A DNA stretch of 26,826 bases from CAZQXD01 sp964597315 (lineage in GTDB: Bacteria > Pseudomonadota > Gammaproteobacteria > Competibacterales > Competibacteraceae). The stretch spans positions 1 to 26,826 of the forward strand of contig CAZQXD010000059.1 of assembly GCA_964597315.1 (NCBI GenBank), in the 5' to 3' direction. Positions within the stretch are counted from its first letter, which is position 1, and every line of letters starts with the position of its first letter. Below are positions 8,202-16,368 of the stretch, in pieces. The notes below the pieces were generated by a model, which did not search any database, was not told the DNA's origin, and saw only the letters and a list, made by a program, of their open reading frames with translations. Both the position numbers and the translations under genes were made by a program.

Positions 8202-9011
8202 TCAGCCCTGGACCGGACTCCAACACCCCAGGCCAATCTCGCCAACGTGGGGCAGAAAGCAGGCCGCTTGGGGTGAAACACCGTCCAGACGCACCAGAGC
8301 CGGTGGGCTGAAGCGGCCCCCAAAGCCCCGGCGGGGGTCGAATAGCCGACCCGTCCATAAGCTCAAGGGGGCCTCGGTCACGCCGTCCAGGGCCGGTCCG
8401 GGTAAGATGTCGTTGGCCTCAAGATGCAAGCCCTGGTCATCGGCCCGGCCCAGCCCAGGATAGCACTCTGCTCCGGGCGACCAGTCCTTCAGGCACACCC
8501 GGCCCAGCCCGACCTTGAGTTCGCCGCCCAGGCGCAGACGGCCCAGCCAGTGGGGCAGGGGATGGCCGGCCAGGGTATCCTCGCGACACCACAGGCCGCC
8601 CCGCAGACGGGCGGGCGTGGCGCGACCAGGTTCATGTAATCGCTGGGGGGCAATGGACTCCACCTCGAACAAGGCCCCCTCGACGGCGCTACGGGTGTGG
8701 GTATGTAGGGCGACGTGATTGCTGGCGATCAGAAAACCTGCCTCGATCCGCGCCCGGTCTCGGCGGGGTCGTAGGGCCTGTCCCTGGTCGTCCAGAAACA
8801 GCGGGCCGCAGCGCAGGTTATCCAGCACTGTTTGCAGGGCGGCGTCGAAGTCCTCCGGTCGGCCACCCCAGGCCGCGCCCAGGGTGGCGGTCAGAGCATA
8901 GCTCAGCACATGGCCGGGCACGAAGCCGTGACAGCGGGCCAGCGTGCCGCTACGCCCAGCGCCGATGTGCAGAGGGCTGCGTAGTTCCAGGGAGTAGGTA
9001 GCGAAACCCAT
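8202..9011 (-). CDS. Small Cas5-group RAMP protein of the type III effector (Cmr3/Csx10 position)
   Basis: Last gene of the CRISPR operon, 269 aa, one base after the cmr5 stop. It begins with a RAMP ferredoxin-like strand and the RSPLHIGAGRSG motif, then the FVPGHVLSYALTATLGA helix (counterpart of the PGS-x-L-x-G-A motif), and has a glycine-rich loop LGGELKVGLGRV near residue 180. These fit Cas5-like RAMPs of the Csx10/Csm4 type better than classical Cmr3, which starts with a different motif. In a type III complex the Cas5 subunit caps the crRNA 5' tag. It is shorter than most Csx10 or Cmr3 proteins, so it may be minimal or trimmed; I found no continuation after its stop. Confidence 0.6.
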   Translation of the reverse strand: MGFATYSLELRSPLHIGAGRSGTLARCHGFVPGHVLSYALTATLGAAWGGRPEDFDAALQTVLDNLRCGPLFLDDQGQALRPRRDRARIEAGFLIASNHVALHTHTRSAVEGALFEVESIAPQRLHEPGRATPARLRGGLWCREDTLAGHPLPHWLGRLRLGGELKVGLGRVCLKDWSPGAECYPGLGRADDQGLHLEANDILPGPALDGVTEAPLSLWTGRLFDPRRGFGGRFSPPALVRLDGVSPQAACFLPHVGEIGLGCWSPVQG

Positions 9012-9012
9012 T

Positions 9013-9408
9013 TCAGTTGTCCTGGGTCAGAGCTTTGGCCTGGTAACGGCCATAGATCAGGGCGATCTCCACCAGTTGTTTGGTGAGGATGATCCGTTGC
9101 AGGGCGTGGGTGGGCGTCTCCTCCTCCCGGGTCATGGTCAAGGCCCGGTAGTACTCAGCCGTGGTCGGGTGGTCATGGGGCGGGTCCGTCAGCCCAGCCT
9201 CGGCCAGCAGACCCCGCACCGCTCGGTGTAGGTCGCTGGCCGCCTGCTGGTCTCGATCCTTACGGCTGCCCAGGAACAGACCGAAGGCGAACAGTCCCTG
9301 CTCGGTCAGCACCATCAGTGCCTTGTTGATCAGATTGAAGGCGTCTTTGGGGCTATTGCCCACCATGCCCACCGCAGCCTGGGCGGCCAGGGGTTCTAAG
9401 TTAAGCAT
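9013..9408 (-). CDS. cmr5: Cmr5 small subunit (Cas11 group)
   Basis: A small, all-helical protein (131 aa) between cmr4 and the Cas5-like gene, the usual place and size for Cmr5, which lines the crRNA-target groove of the Cmr complex. Residues such as ALMVLTEQGLFAFGLFLGSR (38-57 region) and a C-terminal LVEIALIYGRYQAKAL helix resemble Cmr5. The ATG at 9408 is preceded by GGGAGGG with 8 nt spacing. That start overlaps by 8 bp the ancestral, now detached, end of cmr4, further support for it. Confidence 0.75.
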   Translation of the reverse strand: MLNLEPLAAQAAVGMVGNSPKDAFNLINKALMVLTEQGLFAFGLFLGSRKDRDQQAASDLHRAVRGLLAEAGLTDPPHDHPTTAEYYRALTMTREEETPTHALQRIILTKQLVEIALIYGRYQAKALTQDN

Positions 9409-9526
9409 CTTGGAGACCCTCCCACATGGCTTGCATGCGGCCGAAACCACGGGTGGTCATGGCCCCGAAGCCCAGTCGGCTGGCCAGGTCCACCGCCTGC
9501 CGGACCAGCGCCTGGGCATGGGGTTA
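9401..9526 (-). other. cmr4: Detached 3' end of cmr4, downstream of an in-frame TAA
   Basis: Immediately after the TAA at 9526-9524 the same reading frame stays open for 40 codons and ends with its own TAA at 9403-9401. The translation begins PHAQALVRQAVDLASRLGFG and continues with AMTTRGFGRM, a glycine-rich loop of the RAMP type, and it overlaps the cmr5 start as expected for a compact operon. This shows the ancestral cmr4 product was about 302 residues. A single C-to-T change (CAA to TAA) is the simplest origin. Confidence 0.85.
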
Positions 9527-10309
9527 CAAGTCCGGGAAGCGTTTGTCGTCGAAGCTCACCAAGCCCCGGTATAGGGTGCCCCGAGGGGTCGCCTCATAGG
9601 TGAACAGCAGATTTTCCGCAGCGGCGCCGGTTGCAAAGTCGATGGACACCGAGGTGCGGGTTTCCAAATTGGCGTTGACCAGGCTGGGGAATATATCGGC
9701 ATGGGCCAGAACCAGATTGTTGTGTACATGTTTCATGCCCGGCTGCTCGACCAAAGCAGCCGGAAATGGCAGCTCGGCCCCTTCGGCGTCCAGCAGCAGC
9801 CAGCCCAGATTCAGGCGTTGGGGGGTGTTGACGCCGCGCTGGGCCAGAACCCGGGTGGGGTCGGCCAGGGGGGGGACGTCCACGCAGCCGGCGGCTTCTA
9901 GACGCTCCGGGGTCGTCACCCAGCGGGGACCGGCCATGGTGGGCACCGGAAAGGCCAGGATGTCGGCGTCATGGAAGGCCACCGCGCCGATACGGGATTG
10001 GCCCTTCTCCGCACCCTCGGCGTAGCCGAAAATTCTGGCCACCGGATCGTCGCCGCCCTCATGGGGTCGGGGCTTGTTCTGTCCTTCCTGTGTGGCGTCG
10101 GCATAGGCCATGGCCTTGGCCCGGTCCTCATCGGGCAGGCTGTACAGGGCCGCCGAGCGCACCGCGCCGTTGATTGAGCTGCCTGGTAGCTTGGGCAGTC
10201 CGGTGGCGGCGTCGCGCAGCACCGTCAGGTCCACCCGGCCCAGGCGATAGCCGCCGGCGCCGATGTGGGTGGGGTCCAGGGCATAAAAATAGAGCGGCTG
10301 CTCCTTCAT
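9524..10309 (-). CDS. cmr4: Cmr4 backbone subunit (Cas7 group), truncated by an in-frame stop
   Basis: Cmr4 forms the helical backbone of the Cmr complex and cleaves target RNA at 6-nt intervals. The present 261-residue frame shows the N-terminal YALDPTHIGAGG and GRVDL (D27, aligning with the catalytic Asp of characterised Cmr4), GLPKLPGSSINGAVRSAAL, and AFPVPTMAGPRWVTTP. Its ATG overlaps the cas10 stop (ATGA). The last 40 codons, including a glycine-rich loop, are cut off by a TAA although the frame continues intact beyond it. The product may therefore be non-functional, partly functional, or restored by readthrough; a sequencing or assembly error is also possible. Confidence 0.88.
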   Translation of the reverse strand: MKEQPLYFYALDPTHIGAGGYRLGRVDLTVLRDAATGLPKLPGSSINGAVRSAALYSLPDEDRAKAMAYADATQEGQNKPRPHEGGDDPVARIFGYAEGAEKGQSRIGAVAFHDADILAFPVPTMAGPRWVTTPERLEAAGCVDVPPLADPTRVLAQRGVNTPQRLNLGWLLLDAEGAELPFPAALVEQPGMKHVHNNLVLAHADIFPSLVNANLETRTSVSIDFATGAAAENLLFTYEATPRGTLYRGLVSFDDKRFPDL

Positions 10310-13224
10310 GGGGCGAATTCCTTGTGGTGATCGGATACGGAGTTAACGGTCGAGAAGCGGTCTTTTTCAATGAAGCCCACCCACTCGAAGGCGTCAAAAA
10401 CCAGACCGTCGTCCAGGTGCGCCAGCATGAACTCGCGCAATTCCGGGTCCTTGGGCAGGTAGCGCAGCAGCAGGGCCTTGGCATGGATTTTCCAGGCGGC
10501 CCGGCCCTGCTCCCGCAGGCTGGGGTGGGCGTCCCGCACCCAAGCGCCGTAGCTGTCCACGAGCTGCCCGATCAAGCCCTTGGCCTGGCTGGGATTCCAG
10601 CGGGTCTTGCGCCTGAGGTCCAGGAGTGGGTCCAGATGCTCCAGTAGATAGGGCGGTCGGCCTGGGTCGCCTAGGATGAAATGGGGGCGGCGGCCCTGGG
10701 CGTCGTAGCGGAGCTGGTAGCGGCGAACGCTACTGTCCAAGACCATGAAATCGAAGGTGTCCGGCGCCCGGCGGATCGTCTCCCCTACCGCCAGATCCTT
10801 GAGGTGCGCCAGTCGGCCCGGTCCCTGGGGTCGGGAGACGCAGATGGCGTGGGGGTGCCAGATGTCAGGCCGGTCTGGATCGCCGGTGGTCAGGGGCACG
10901 GTCCATTCCACCTTGCCCTGGGGCGTGTCCCAGTTCAGCAGTAACTGGCCCTCGGCCTCCCGTCGCTGGCGCAGCGTCCAGTGCTGGGGTGGGGTGGCTT
11001 TGCCGCGTCCCTCCATGCGGCGCAAAGCGTCCAGGGCAAGGTATAGGGGAAACCGCGCCCGAAAGGCCAGGGCCGAGACGTGTACCGGCAGGCTGCCCCG
11101 CACCCGGCCCAAAGTGTCATGAACGCGCTTCTGGATACGCCCCAGACAGGCTCCGGCATCGTCGGCGGCGACGATAACCCGAAACCCCCGGGCATCCAGG
11201 GACAAGGGCATCAACCAGTGGTCGGTGGTCTTTGCCACCTCTTCCAGGCAGTCCCGCCACAAGGCCCGCAAATCGTCCCAGGTGCGGGCCAACCGACCTG
11301 GGGAGGGGTGCTTGCGCTGGCCGAACAGAAACAATTTGTCGCCGTCGTGGCGGTACAAACCGGCGTCCTCCGGGATGGCCTCGCGTAAAAAGAAACCGTC
11401 CAGCACCTGGCGGGCGCGGTCCTGGAGGTCGCCTTCGGCGCGGCCATCACTCTTGGTGAGCCAGTACCGGTCTCCGAGTAACGTGCGTATCGTGTTGCCG
11501 TCCCGTTTGAGTTTTTTCTTACCGGCACCGGCTTCCAGGGCCTTCAGAGTGTCGTGGATCAACTCACCGGCCTCGACTGGCGTCAGCGACCGTAGTTGGT
11601 CGCAATTGAAATCGCTCAAAGGTCGGGCCAACTGGGTCAGCAGCGCCGAACCGTCGACGATGGACTCCGCCTGTATCCGCACCGAGAGCAGCACCATCCG
11701 GGGATTGCCGTTGGCGTTGCGCTGCTGGCGGATGTTGTCTAGGTCGAAGGTTTGGGGTTCGATCCCGAAGATGTCTTTGGCGGTGGCCCAACGCTTGCGC
11801 TGCGCCGACTCGTCGGACAGGTCCATGCAGTCGTCGCACAGGCTTTGGTTTGCCAGGTTGTTGTCCATGGGCAGTTCCCGGGCCTGGGCGGGCCGAAGGT
11901 CGCACTGGGTACAAATCCGCACCCGTCCCGCCACCTGGGACCATAAGCCGCGCAATTCCTCCTCGCCGATCTGCAACAGCCGTTCGCGGGGGGAGTTACC
12001 CTGGGGACTGGAGTCCATCACCTCGGCATAGTCGGTGAGATAGAGCCGGGGTTCGCTCCAGGCCAAGCGCACGGTGGTGCCGACGCCCAGCGGGCGCAGA
12101 GCGTCCAGGATGAGGCCCGCCAGGGGTCCCACGATGCACCCCTCGAAGCACTCATCGGCCCGCTGGCCATGCTCCGGGGTCACGCCTTCGAAAAAGCCGG
12201 GAACGGCCAGCACCACCCCATCGTCGTCCTCGTAGATGATATTGCCGATGGGGTGGCGCACTTCCAGCAACTCCCGCAGCGCCGCCACGGTCTCGATCCG
12301 CCGTTGCGCCAGGGCCGTCAGCACCACCGGGCGCAGGGCCATGCGGGTGAGCGCCGCCCAATCCCAGCGGATGCCCAGCAGCCGGAAGCGGATACGGCCC
12401 AGGCGGTCCATGTCCATGGCCCCGTCGTCATCTTGAAGGTGGCGGCCATCTTCGCGCAGGGCCAGTTCAGCCATGGCCGCCTTGAACAGGCTGGCCGCGG
12501 AGCGGACATGGTGCCAGAGGGTGACGTCGTTGGTGGGTCGGCGAGTCTCCCCCAGGGCTTGGCGGCAAGGTTCCTCGATGGCGGATAAAAATGCTTTGCG
12601 GGCGCGGGGCACGTCCTCCCAGGCATCCGGGACCAGCAGGGTGGCGCGGATAGCCTCGCCCGCCTGGGGCCAGAGGCGCTCCAGGACTTGGGAACCGAAG
12701 GGTTGCCGTTCGTTGCCGAAGCTGTCGGCGATATAGCCCGCGTCGAGCCGCTGGTTACCGCTTTTGGCGCCACCGGCGCCTTTGTCCAGGGCGGAGTCGC
12801 GCCAGTCGGCGCCCATGGTGTAGATATCGCCGATCAGAGACAGGTTTTCGGGGCCGAATTGCGATTTCGATTGAACATGATGTTGGCGCAACGGCGCCCC
12901 CAGGCCCGAGGCTTGAATAACGCCCGGCTTGACCCAGTCCTGGGGCAGATGCAGCACCCGCGCCCAGCCGCTGTGGGACTTGATGTCCTGAAGCCAGGGG
13001 TCCTCGTTGGGGGGCGGATACACCCGCTGGTCTTCCAGGATGGCGCCATGGGCTTCCGTGATGCCGGTGGTTTCTTGTATGGTGTTGTCCCGGTCTTTGC
13101 GGTCGCCCATCTTTTCTTCGGCGAATTCATAACGCAGCTTGCCCAAATCGTGCAGCAGACCGGCGATTTCGCAGCCTAGGATCAGGTCGCGGGCGGGCTT
13201 ATCCAGTTCGGTGGCGGATTTCAT
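10306..13224 (-). CDS. cas10: Cas10-family large subunit (Csx11/III-C-like) with HD domain and degenerate cyclase palm
   Basis: A 972-residue Cas10. The HD nuclease domain looks intact: GLLHDLGKL (H25, D26), HH at 115-116, and GADWRDS (D140). A zinc-binding pair of CxxC motifs lies at C438/C441 and C463/C466, as in other Cas10 linkers. The palm domains have drifted: the first palm has YEDDDG (331-336), and the second has VAADDAG (685-691) where active cyclases have GGDD, while the strand that should carry the other metal-binding Asp reads VLLSVRIQAES (511-521). Loss of cyclase residues with overall divergence is the hallmark of subtype III-C Cas10. Target-triggered ssDNA cleavage by the HD domain remains possible; cyclic oligoadenylate synthesis seems unlikely. 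Start and stop overlap neighbours by ATGA. Confidence 0.82.
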   Translation of the reverse strand: MKSATELDKPARDLILGCEIAGLLHDLGKLRYEFAEEKMGDRKDRDNTIQETTGITEAHGAILEDQRVYPPPNEDPWLQDIKSHSGWARVLHLPQDWVKPGVIQASGLGAPLRQHHVQSKSQFGPENLSLIGDIYTMGADWRDSALDKGAGGAKSGNQRLDAGYIADSFGNERQPFGSQVLERLWPQAGEAIRATLLVPDAWEDVPRARKAFLSAIEEPCRQALGETRRPTNDVTLWHHVRSAASLFKAAMAELALREDGRHLQDDDGAMDMDRLGRIRFRLLGIRWDWAALTRMALRPVVLTALAQRRIETVAALRELLEVRHPIGNIIYEDDDGVVLAVPGFFEGVTPEHGQRADECFEGCIVGPLAGLILDALRPLGVGTTVRLAWSEPRLYLTDYAEVMDSSPQGNSPRERLLQIGEEELRGLWSQVAGRVRICTQCDLRPAQARELPMDNNLANQSLCDDCMDLSDESAQRKRWATAKDIFGIEPQTFDLDNIRQQRNANGNPRMVLLSVRIQAESIVDGSALLTQLARPLSDFNCDQLRSLTPVEAGELIHDTLKALEAGAGKKKLKRDGNTIRTLLGDRYWLTKSDGRAEGDLQDRARQVLDGFFLREAIPEDAGLYRHDGDKLFLFGQRKHPSPGRLARTWDDLRALWRDCLEEVAKTTDHWLMPLSLDARGFRVIVAADDAGACLGRIQKRVHDTLGRVRGSLPVHVSALAFRARFPLYLALDALRRMEGRGKATPPQHWTLRQRREAEGQLLLNWDTPQGKVEWTVPLTTGDPDRPDIWHPHAICVSRPQGPGRLAHLKDLAVGETIRRAPDTFDFMVLDSSVRRYQLRYDAQGRRPHFILGDPGRPPYLLEHLDPLLDLRRKTRWNPSQAKGLIGQLVDSYGAWVRDAHPSLREQGRAAWKIHAKALLLRYLPKDPELREFMLAHLDDGLVFDAFEWVGFIEKDRFSTVNSVSDHHKEFAP

Positions 13225-14594
13225 TGTCCACCCCCGGAAAGCCAGTGGGCCAGTTTCAGCCAGCTATCCGGGCCGGTCAGGGTTTTGTGGCCCAAGGGGG
13301 GTGGGGGCGGCAGACTCGGCGTAAGGTCGGCGCTCTGCTCCGGTTCCGGTGGCCGGATCGGACCGTGTTGCTGGACGAAGGTGACGACTTTTCCATATTT
13401 TCCACGCATATTCTGTCCGGTTCCCTGGTGCTTTTTGCGGGCGCTGTCGAGTTTTTTCTTGGCGCGTCTCTGCTCCTTGCCCTGACTTTTACGCCAAATT
13501 TTGTCCAGCGTCTCGATGTCCACCGCCGTTTCGGCGGTGGCGGCCTGAATGCGCTGCTCCAGCTCAGCTTCGCTGATCGGCTCGCCCTGATCGTCCACGT
13601 ACTCCGCGGCGTAGGATGGTGGTTCGGCCTTGGGCGTCGGGGCGGCCTTGTCGGGGGCGGTCATCTTGTCCCGGTAAGGGTCCAGGTCGGGCCAGCCCAA
13701 AGCCTGTAGAACCACCTCCTGGGGTTCAATGGCGCCGTAGCCGGCCAGACGTTTAGCGCCCAGGCCCAGCGTCGGCCACCAGGCCCCCAGGGCCGCCAGC
13801 AGCCGGGCCAGATCGGCGCGCACGGTGGTCAGCCCACTGTCTTTGGTTCCCGCCGGGTTGAAGTACACCAGCTCCAGCAGCCCCTCCTGATGGGGGGCGA
13901 TGGACTCGAACTGGATAGGCAGGCTGCCGGTGGCGGATTTTGGCTCGTTGGGGTTCATCACCAACAACTGCATCTTCTGAAACCACACCGGCGAAACATG
14001 CAGCCGCCCGGCCTGGCTATGGTCCCTGCCCTCATCCCGGATCACGCCGTCGTCGGCCAGACCGAACAGGCGCAAGGCGTAGGGATCGGCCAGGCGGAAG
14101 GCATGGGTGCGGGCCGGGTCGTTTTCCCCAAGGGTCGTCCAGTGTTCAGGGTCATTGAAGGCCCGCTGGTAGGCATCGACGGCCAAGCCCTTGAGGCTGG
14201 CGGCGGACAGGTAGGGCAGGCCCAGGATGTGGTCCTTGCGTACCGGGTTATCGAACAGATAAAAAGGGTCATCGTCCTTGGTCAGCAAAGGCGTGAGCAG
14301 CCGAAAGCGCAGCAGCAGCCGGGCGCTGTAAACCGGAAACGCGGCCAGGGCTATATCGGGGGGACGTTTCGCGGTATTCATCAACTCCGGGGGCAGCTTG
14401 CGCGCCGTTAGCACCTTGTGCTGACCCTGGCCGCGCTCATTGGCCTTCTCCAGGCCGTGCCGCTTGAGAAAGTCGGTGCGTAGATCAGTCAGGGCCTCGG
14501 GTGTTGTAGCGTCGCGGCGGGCCAGGGCGGCCTGCTCCTGCCAGTGGTTGGCTCGTCGCGGGCTATCCGGGTCGGCCAGAAAGTCGAAAGTCAT
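13221..14594 (-). CDS. cmr6: Cmr6-like RAMP (Cas7 group) with long charged/proline-rich C-terminal extension
   Basis: Residues about 80-300 of 457 form a RAMP domain: LLLRFRLLTPLLTKDDDP, then DNPVRKDHILGLPYLSAASLKG (core motif GLPYLSAASLKG), and a glycine-rich loop LGLGAKRLAGYGAIE at 276-290. This fits the terminal Cas7-like subunit of Cmr complexes. An N-terminal arm of about 80 residues precedes it. Residues 311-457 are unusual: acidic/alanine-rich, then a Lys/Arg-rich stretch (366-390), then KYGKVVTFVQQHG and a poly-proline run (429-433). The ATG at 14594 overlaps the cmr1 stop (ATGA). Assignment to Cmr6 rather than another Cas7 paralogue rests on gene order and is less sure than the RAMP call. 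Confidence 0.65.
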   Translation of the reverse strand: MTFDFLADPDSPRRANHWQEQAALARRDATTPEALTDLRTDFLKRHGLEKANERGQGQHKVLTARKLPPELMNTAKRPPDIALAAFPVYSARLLLRFRLLTPLLTKDDDPFYLFDNPVRKDHILGLPYLSAASLKGLAVDAYQRAFNDPEHWTTLGENDPARTHAFRLADPYALRLFGLADDGVIRDEGRDHSQAGRLHVSPVWFQKMQLLVMNPNEPKSATGSLPIQFESIAPHQEGLLELVYFNPAGTKDSGLTTVRADLARLLAALGAWWPTLGLGAKRLAGYGAIEPQEVVLQALGWPDLDPYRDKMTAPDKAAPTPKAEPPSYAAEYVDDQGEPISEAELEQRIQAATAETAVDIETLDKIWRKSQGKEQRRAKKKLDSARKKHQGTGQNMRGKYGKVVTFVQQHGPIRPPEPEQSADLTPSLPPPPPLGHKTLTGPDSWLKLAHWLSGGGQ

Positions 14595-15589
14595 GGGGCT
14601 ACCCCCGCCAGGTGGTTGATCCAAGGTGCGATTTCGTCTTGGTGTTGGCCGCTGTCCCGCCAGTGGGCCAACTCCGGCAGACAGGCGTGTTGGTAGTCCT
14701 GAAACGTTGTCAGGGTATGGCGCACCCTGCCCATGGCCGCCTCCCGTTGATTCCTGAAACGATCCGGTACGGTATGGGGCGCCACGCCCCAGACCCGCAA
14801 CGCACAGCGTTGGTCGTTCAGGGGGTATAGGGCCGAGACATTGATGGCGCTGCCCCCGCGGCCCAGGTGGCCGAACAGGTAATGGCGCAAATCGTCCTGG
14901 CCCGGGCCTCGGAACGCCCCCCGCAGCGCCTCCCGCAGCCGCAGCCCCGCTTCCAGGCGTGGCCTCATATCACGGGGGCAGGGGCTATCGAAGCGGACCT
15001 CGGCGAACACCGCCCGGTGCAGGCCCGGCCTATCGGCGGGAACGCCCACCGGAGCGTCCAGGGGGTCCACCTTGGGCAGTTGGCCCGTCAGTACGCCCAG
15101 GCCATACTGGTCCTTGGCCCCTAGGGTGGCGTGGCGAATCTGGATGCGTAGCGCCAGCAGCAGCAGTCGCCAATGGGCGTCGCCGATGCCCCGCCGGGTG
15201 AGGCTCAGGGTCAGGTCGCCCTCATGGGCGGTATTGAAAAACCAGCCCCGGCGTTCTTGATGATCTTGGCGCGGCCAGCAGATAGTGCTAGGCAGGGTTA
15301 CCCGCCTTAGCGTCTGGGTATCCCAGCGCAGGGCCACCGTTTTGGCATGGCTGTCCTGGTGTCGTGGGGCGACCAGGCCCCAGACTGCGGGTTCGAAACT
15401 CTGGTCCCCGACAGCCGCCGCCAGCAGACAGGAAAAGCTTCGCAGGGAGCCGAGCAGCCCCGAGGGATGCACTTGTTCGCCGTGCTGTCCGATACCGCCG
15501 GTGTACAGGGGGGTCAGGGTGTTTAAGGAAAGTGTCACGCCCTGATCGCGAGGATGGCGCAGTGTGCTTAGAAGCTCCATGGCATTCAC
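14591..15589 (-). CDS. cmr1: Cmr1 RAMP protein
   Basis: First gene of the CRISPR operon, 332 aa. The N-terminal strand and loop SLNTLTPLYTGGIGQHGE followed by HPSGLLGSLRSFSCLLAAA is the typical Cmr1 signature (TP-x-x-TGG and the S-x-x-GSLR helix), and GAKDQYGLGVL around residue 175 is a RAMP glycine loop. Cmr1 sits at the 3' end of the crRNA in the Cmr complex. I prefer the GTG at 15589, which has AAGGGA 7 nt upstream; the ATG at 15580 is possible. The gene faces the AT-richer spacer shared with the divergent CHAT operon. Confidence 0.82.
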   Translation of the reverse strand: MNAMELLSTLRHPRDQGVTLSLNTLTPLYTGGIGQHGEQVHPSGLLGSLRSFSCLLAAAVGDQSFEPAVWGLVAPRHQDSHAKTVALRWDTQTLRRVTLPSTICWPRQDHQERRGWFFNTAHEGDLTLSLTRRGIGDAHWRLLLLALRIQIRHATLGAKDQYGLGVLTGQLPKVDPLDAPVGVPADRPGLHRAVFAEVRFDSPCPRDMRPRLEAGLRLREALRGAFRGPGQDDLRHYLFGHLGRGGSAINVSALYPLNDQRCALRVWGVAPHTVPDRFRNQREAAMGRVRHTLTTFQDYQHACLPELAHWRDSGQHQDEIAPWINHLAGVAP

Positions 15590-15972
15590 TTTGGATTCCC
15601 TTAGTCGAGTGAGAAATTATGGATGACGTTGGGCTGTATTTCCTGTTCAACCTGCCTGCATAACGGGGCTAGGGAGGCGAATTTTAAAACCCTTGAAAAT
15701 GCCCTGGCCGCGCCCTCCTTGGGACTGTTAGATCCTGAAGGCCGGTGTTCGGGTGGGATTTTTCGGCTTGCCGATTAATCTGTAATGGTTTGTTTCCGGG
15801 AGTGTCCGGCCTCTCGCCATTTTTGTCCGACGATGCTTGGAAAAAACTTAGGGGAGTTGCTACTGTGTGTGGGGAGGCTTGGGACGCTTACCGAGCAGTC
15901 TCATACAACCATAAGGCAGGGGGATGCTGCCAATGAATCACACCTTTAACCCGCTTTGGATCAAGGCGTTAC
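15590..15972. promoter_or_regulatory. Divergent intergenic region between the CRISPR effector and the CHAT operon
   Basis: These 383 bases hold no convincing gene and are visibly AT-richer than their surroundings. They must contain the promoters of both operons. I see no CRISPR repeats and no clear sigma70 or ECF consensus pair. A short open frame (15745-15936) has no ribosome site and no recognisable features. Confidence 0.55.
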
Positions 15973-16368
15973 ATGTTTAGACGCCGCCCGCCCGCCAGTC
16001 CGCCAGCCCAACAGACCCACGTGCCCGAGCAGGACAAGGCCCACGGGTTTCTCTATTGGGCCGAACAACAGGCCCTGGTCTTTGGCGCCGACCGCCGTGA
16101 ACCGAACAGCCATCGCCTGGCCCTGTCCTTGACTCGGGGGGCGGAGCTGACGGCGGTGCTGCCATGCACCACCCAACCCAATCCGGCCTTCTTCCACCTG
16201 CCCCCCGAACACTGCCTGCACAAGGGCCTAAGCGGGGGGCGGGACTCTTACGCCTGCCCCCGCCATGAAACAGTGGCCAACCACCGCCTGCGCGAGCAAG
16301 GCATCGTGGACCAGGCCGTTCGGGTACAGGTGTTGCAGTGGCTGCGCGATCACGAGGAAACGACATGA
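15973..16368 (+). CDS. Small protein heading the sigma-CHAT operon (possible PemK/MazF-like fold)
   Basis: A 131-residue protein I do not firmly recognise. The central part has short beta-like strands GFLYWAEQQALVFG and LTAVLPCTTQPNPAFFHLP, then DSYACPRHETVANHRLREQG and a C-terminal helix. The strand LPCTTQ and the late R-L-R-E-Q-G plus helix are reminiscent of PemK/MazF proteins (VPLTT and the terminal helix), but this is weak. Its stop overlaps the start of the sigma-like gene (ATGA), so it belongs to the operon. The start at ATG 15973 has only a poor AAGG site; a GTG at 16021 would give a shorter protein. Confidence 0.6.
   Translation: MFRRRPPASPPAQQTHVPEQDKAHGFLYWAEQQALVFGADRREPNSHRLALSLTRGAELTAVLPCTTQPNPAFFHLPPEHCLHKGLSGGRDSYACPRHETVANHRLREQGIVDQAVRVQVLQWLRDHEETT

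Noticed and set aside
7172..8311. Long open frame opposite the LysR gene
   Set aside because: Low-complexity Gln/Gly/His-rich product, no ribosome site, and the other strand encodes a full LysR protein.
12169..12588. Open frames opposite cas10
   Set aside because: They are codon-bias shadows; cas10 is continuous and has clear HD and zinc motifs.
15745..15936. Short open frame in the divergent spacer
   Set aside because: No ribosome site, no start ATG and no family-like features; it sits in a region expected to hold two promoters.
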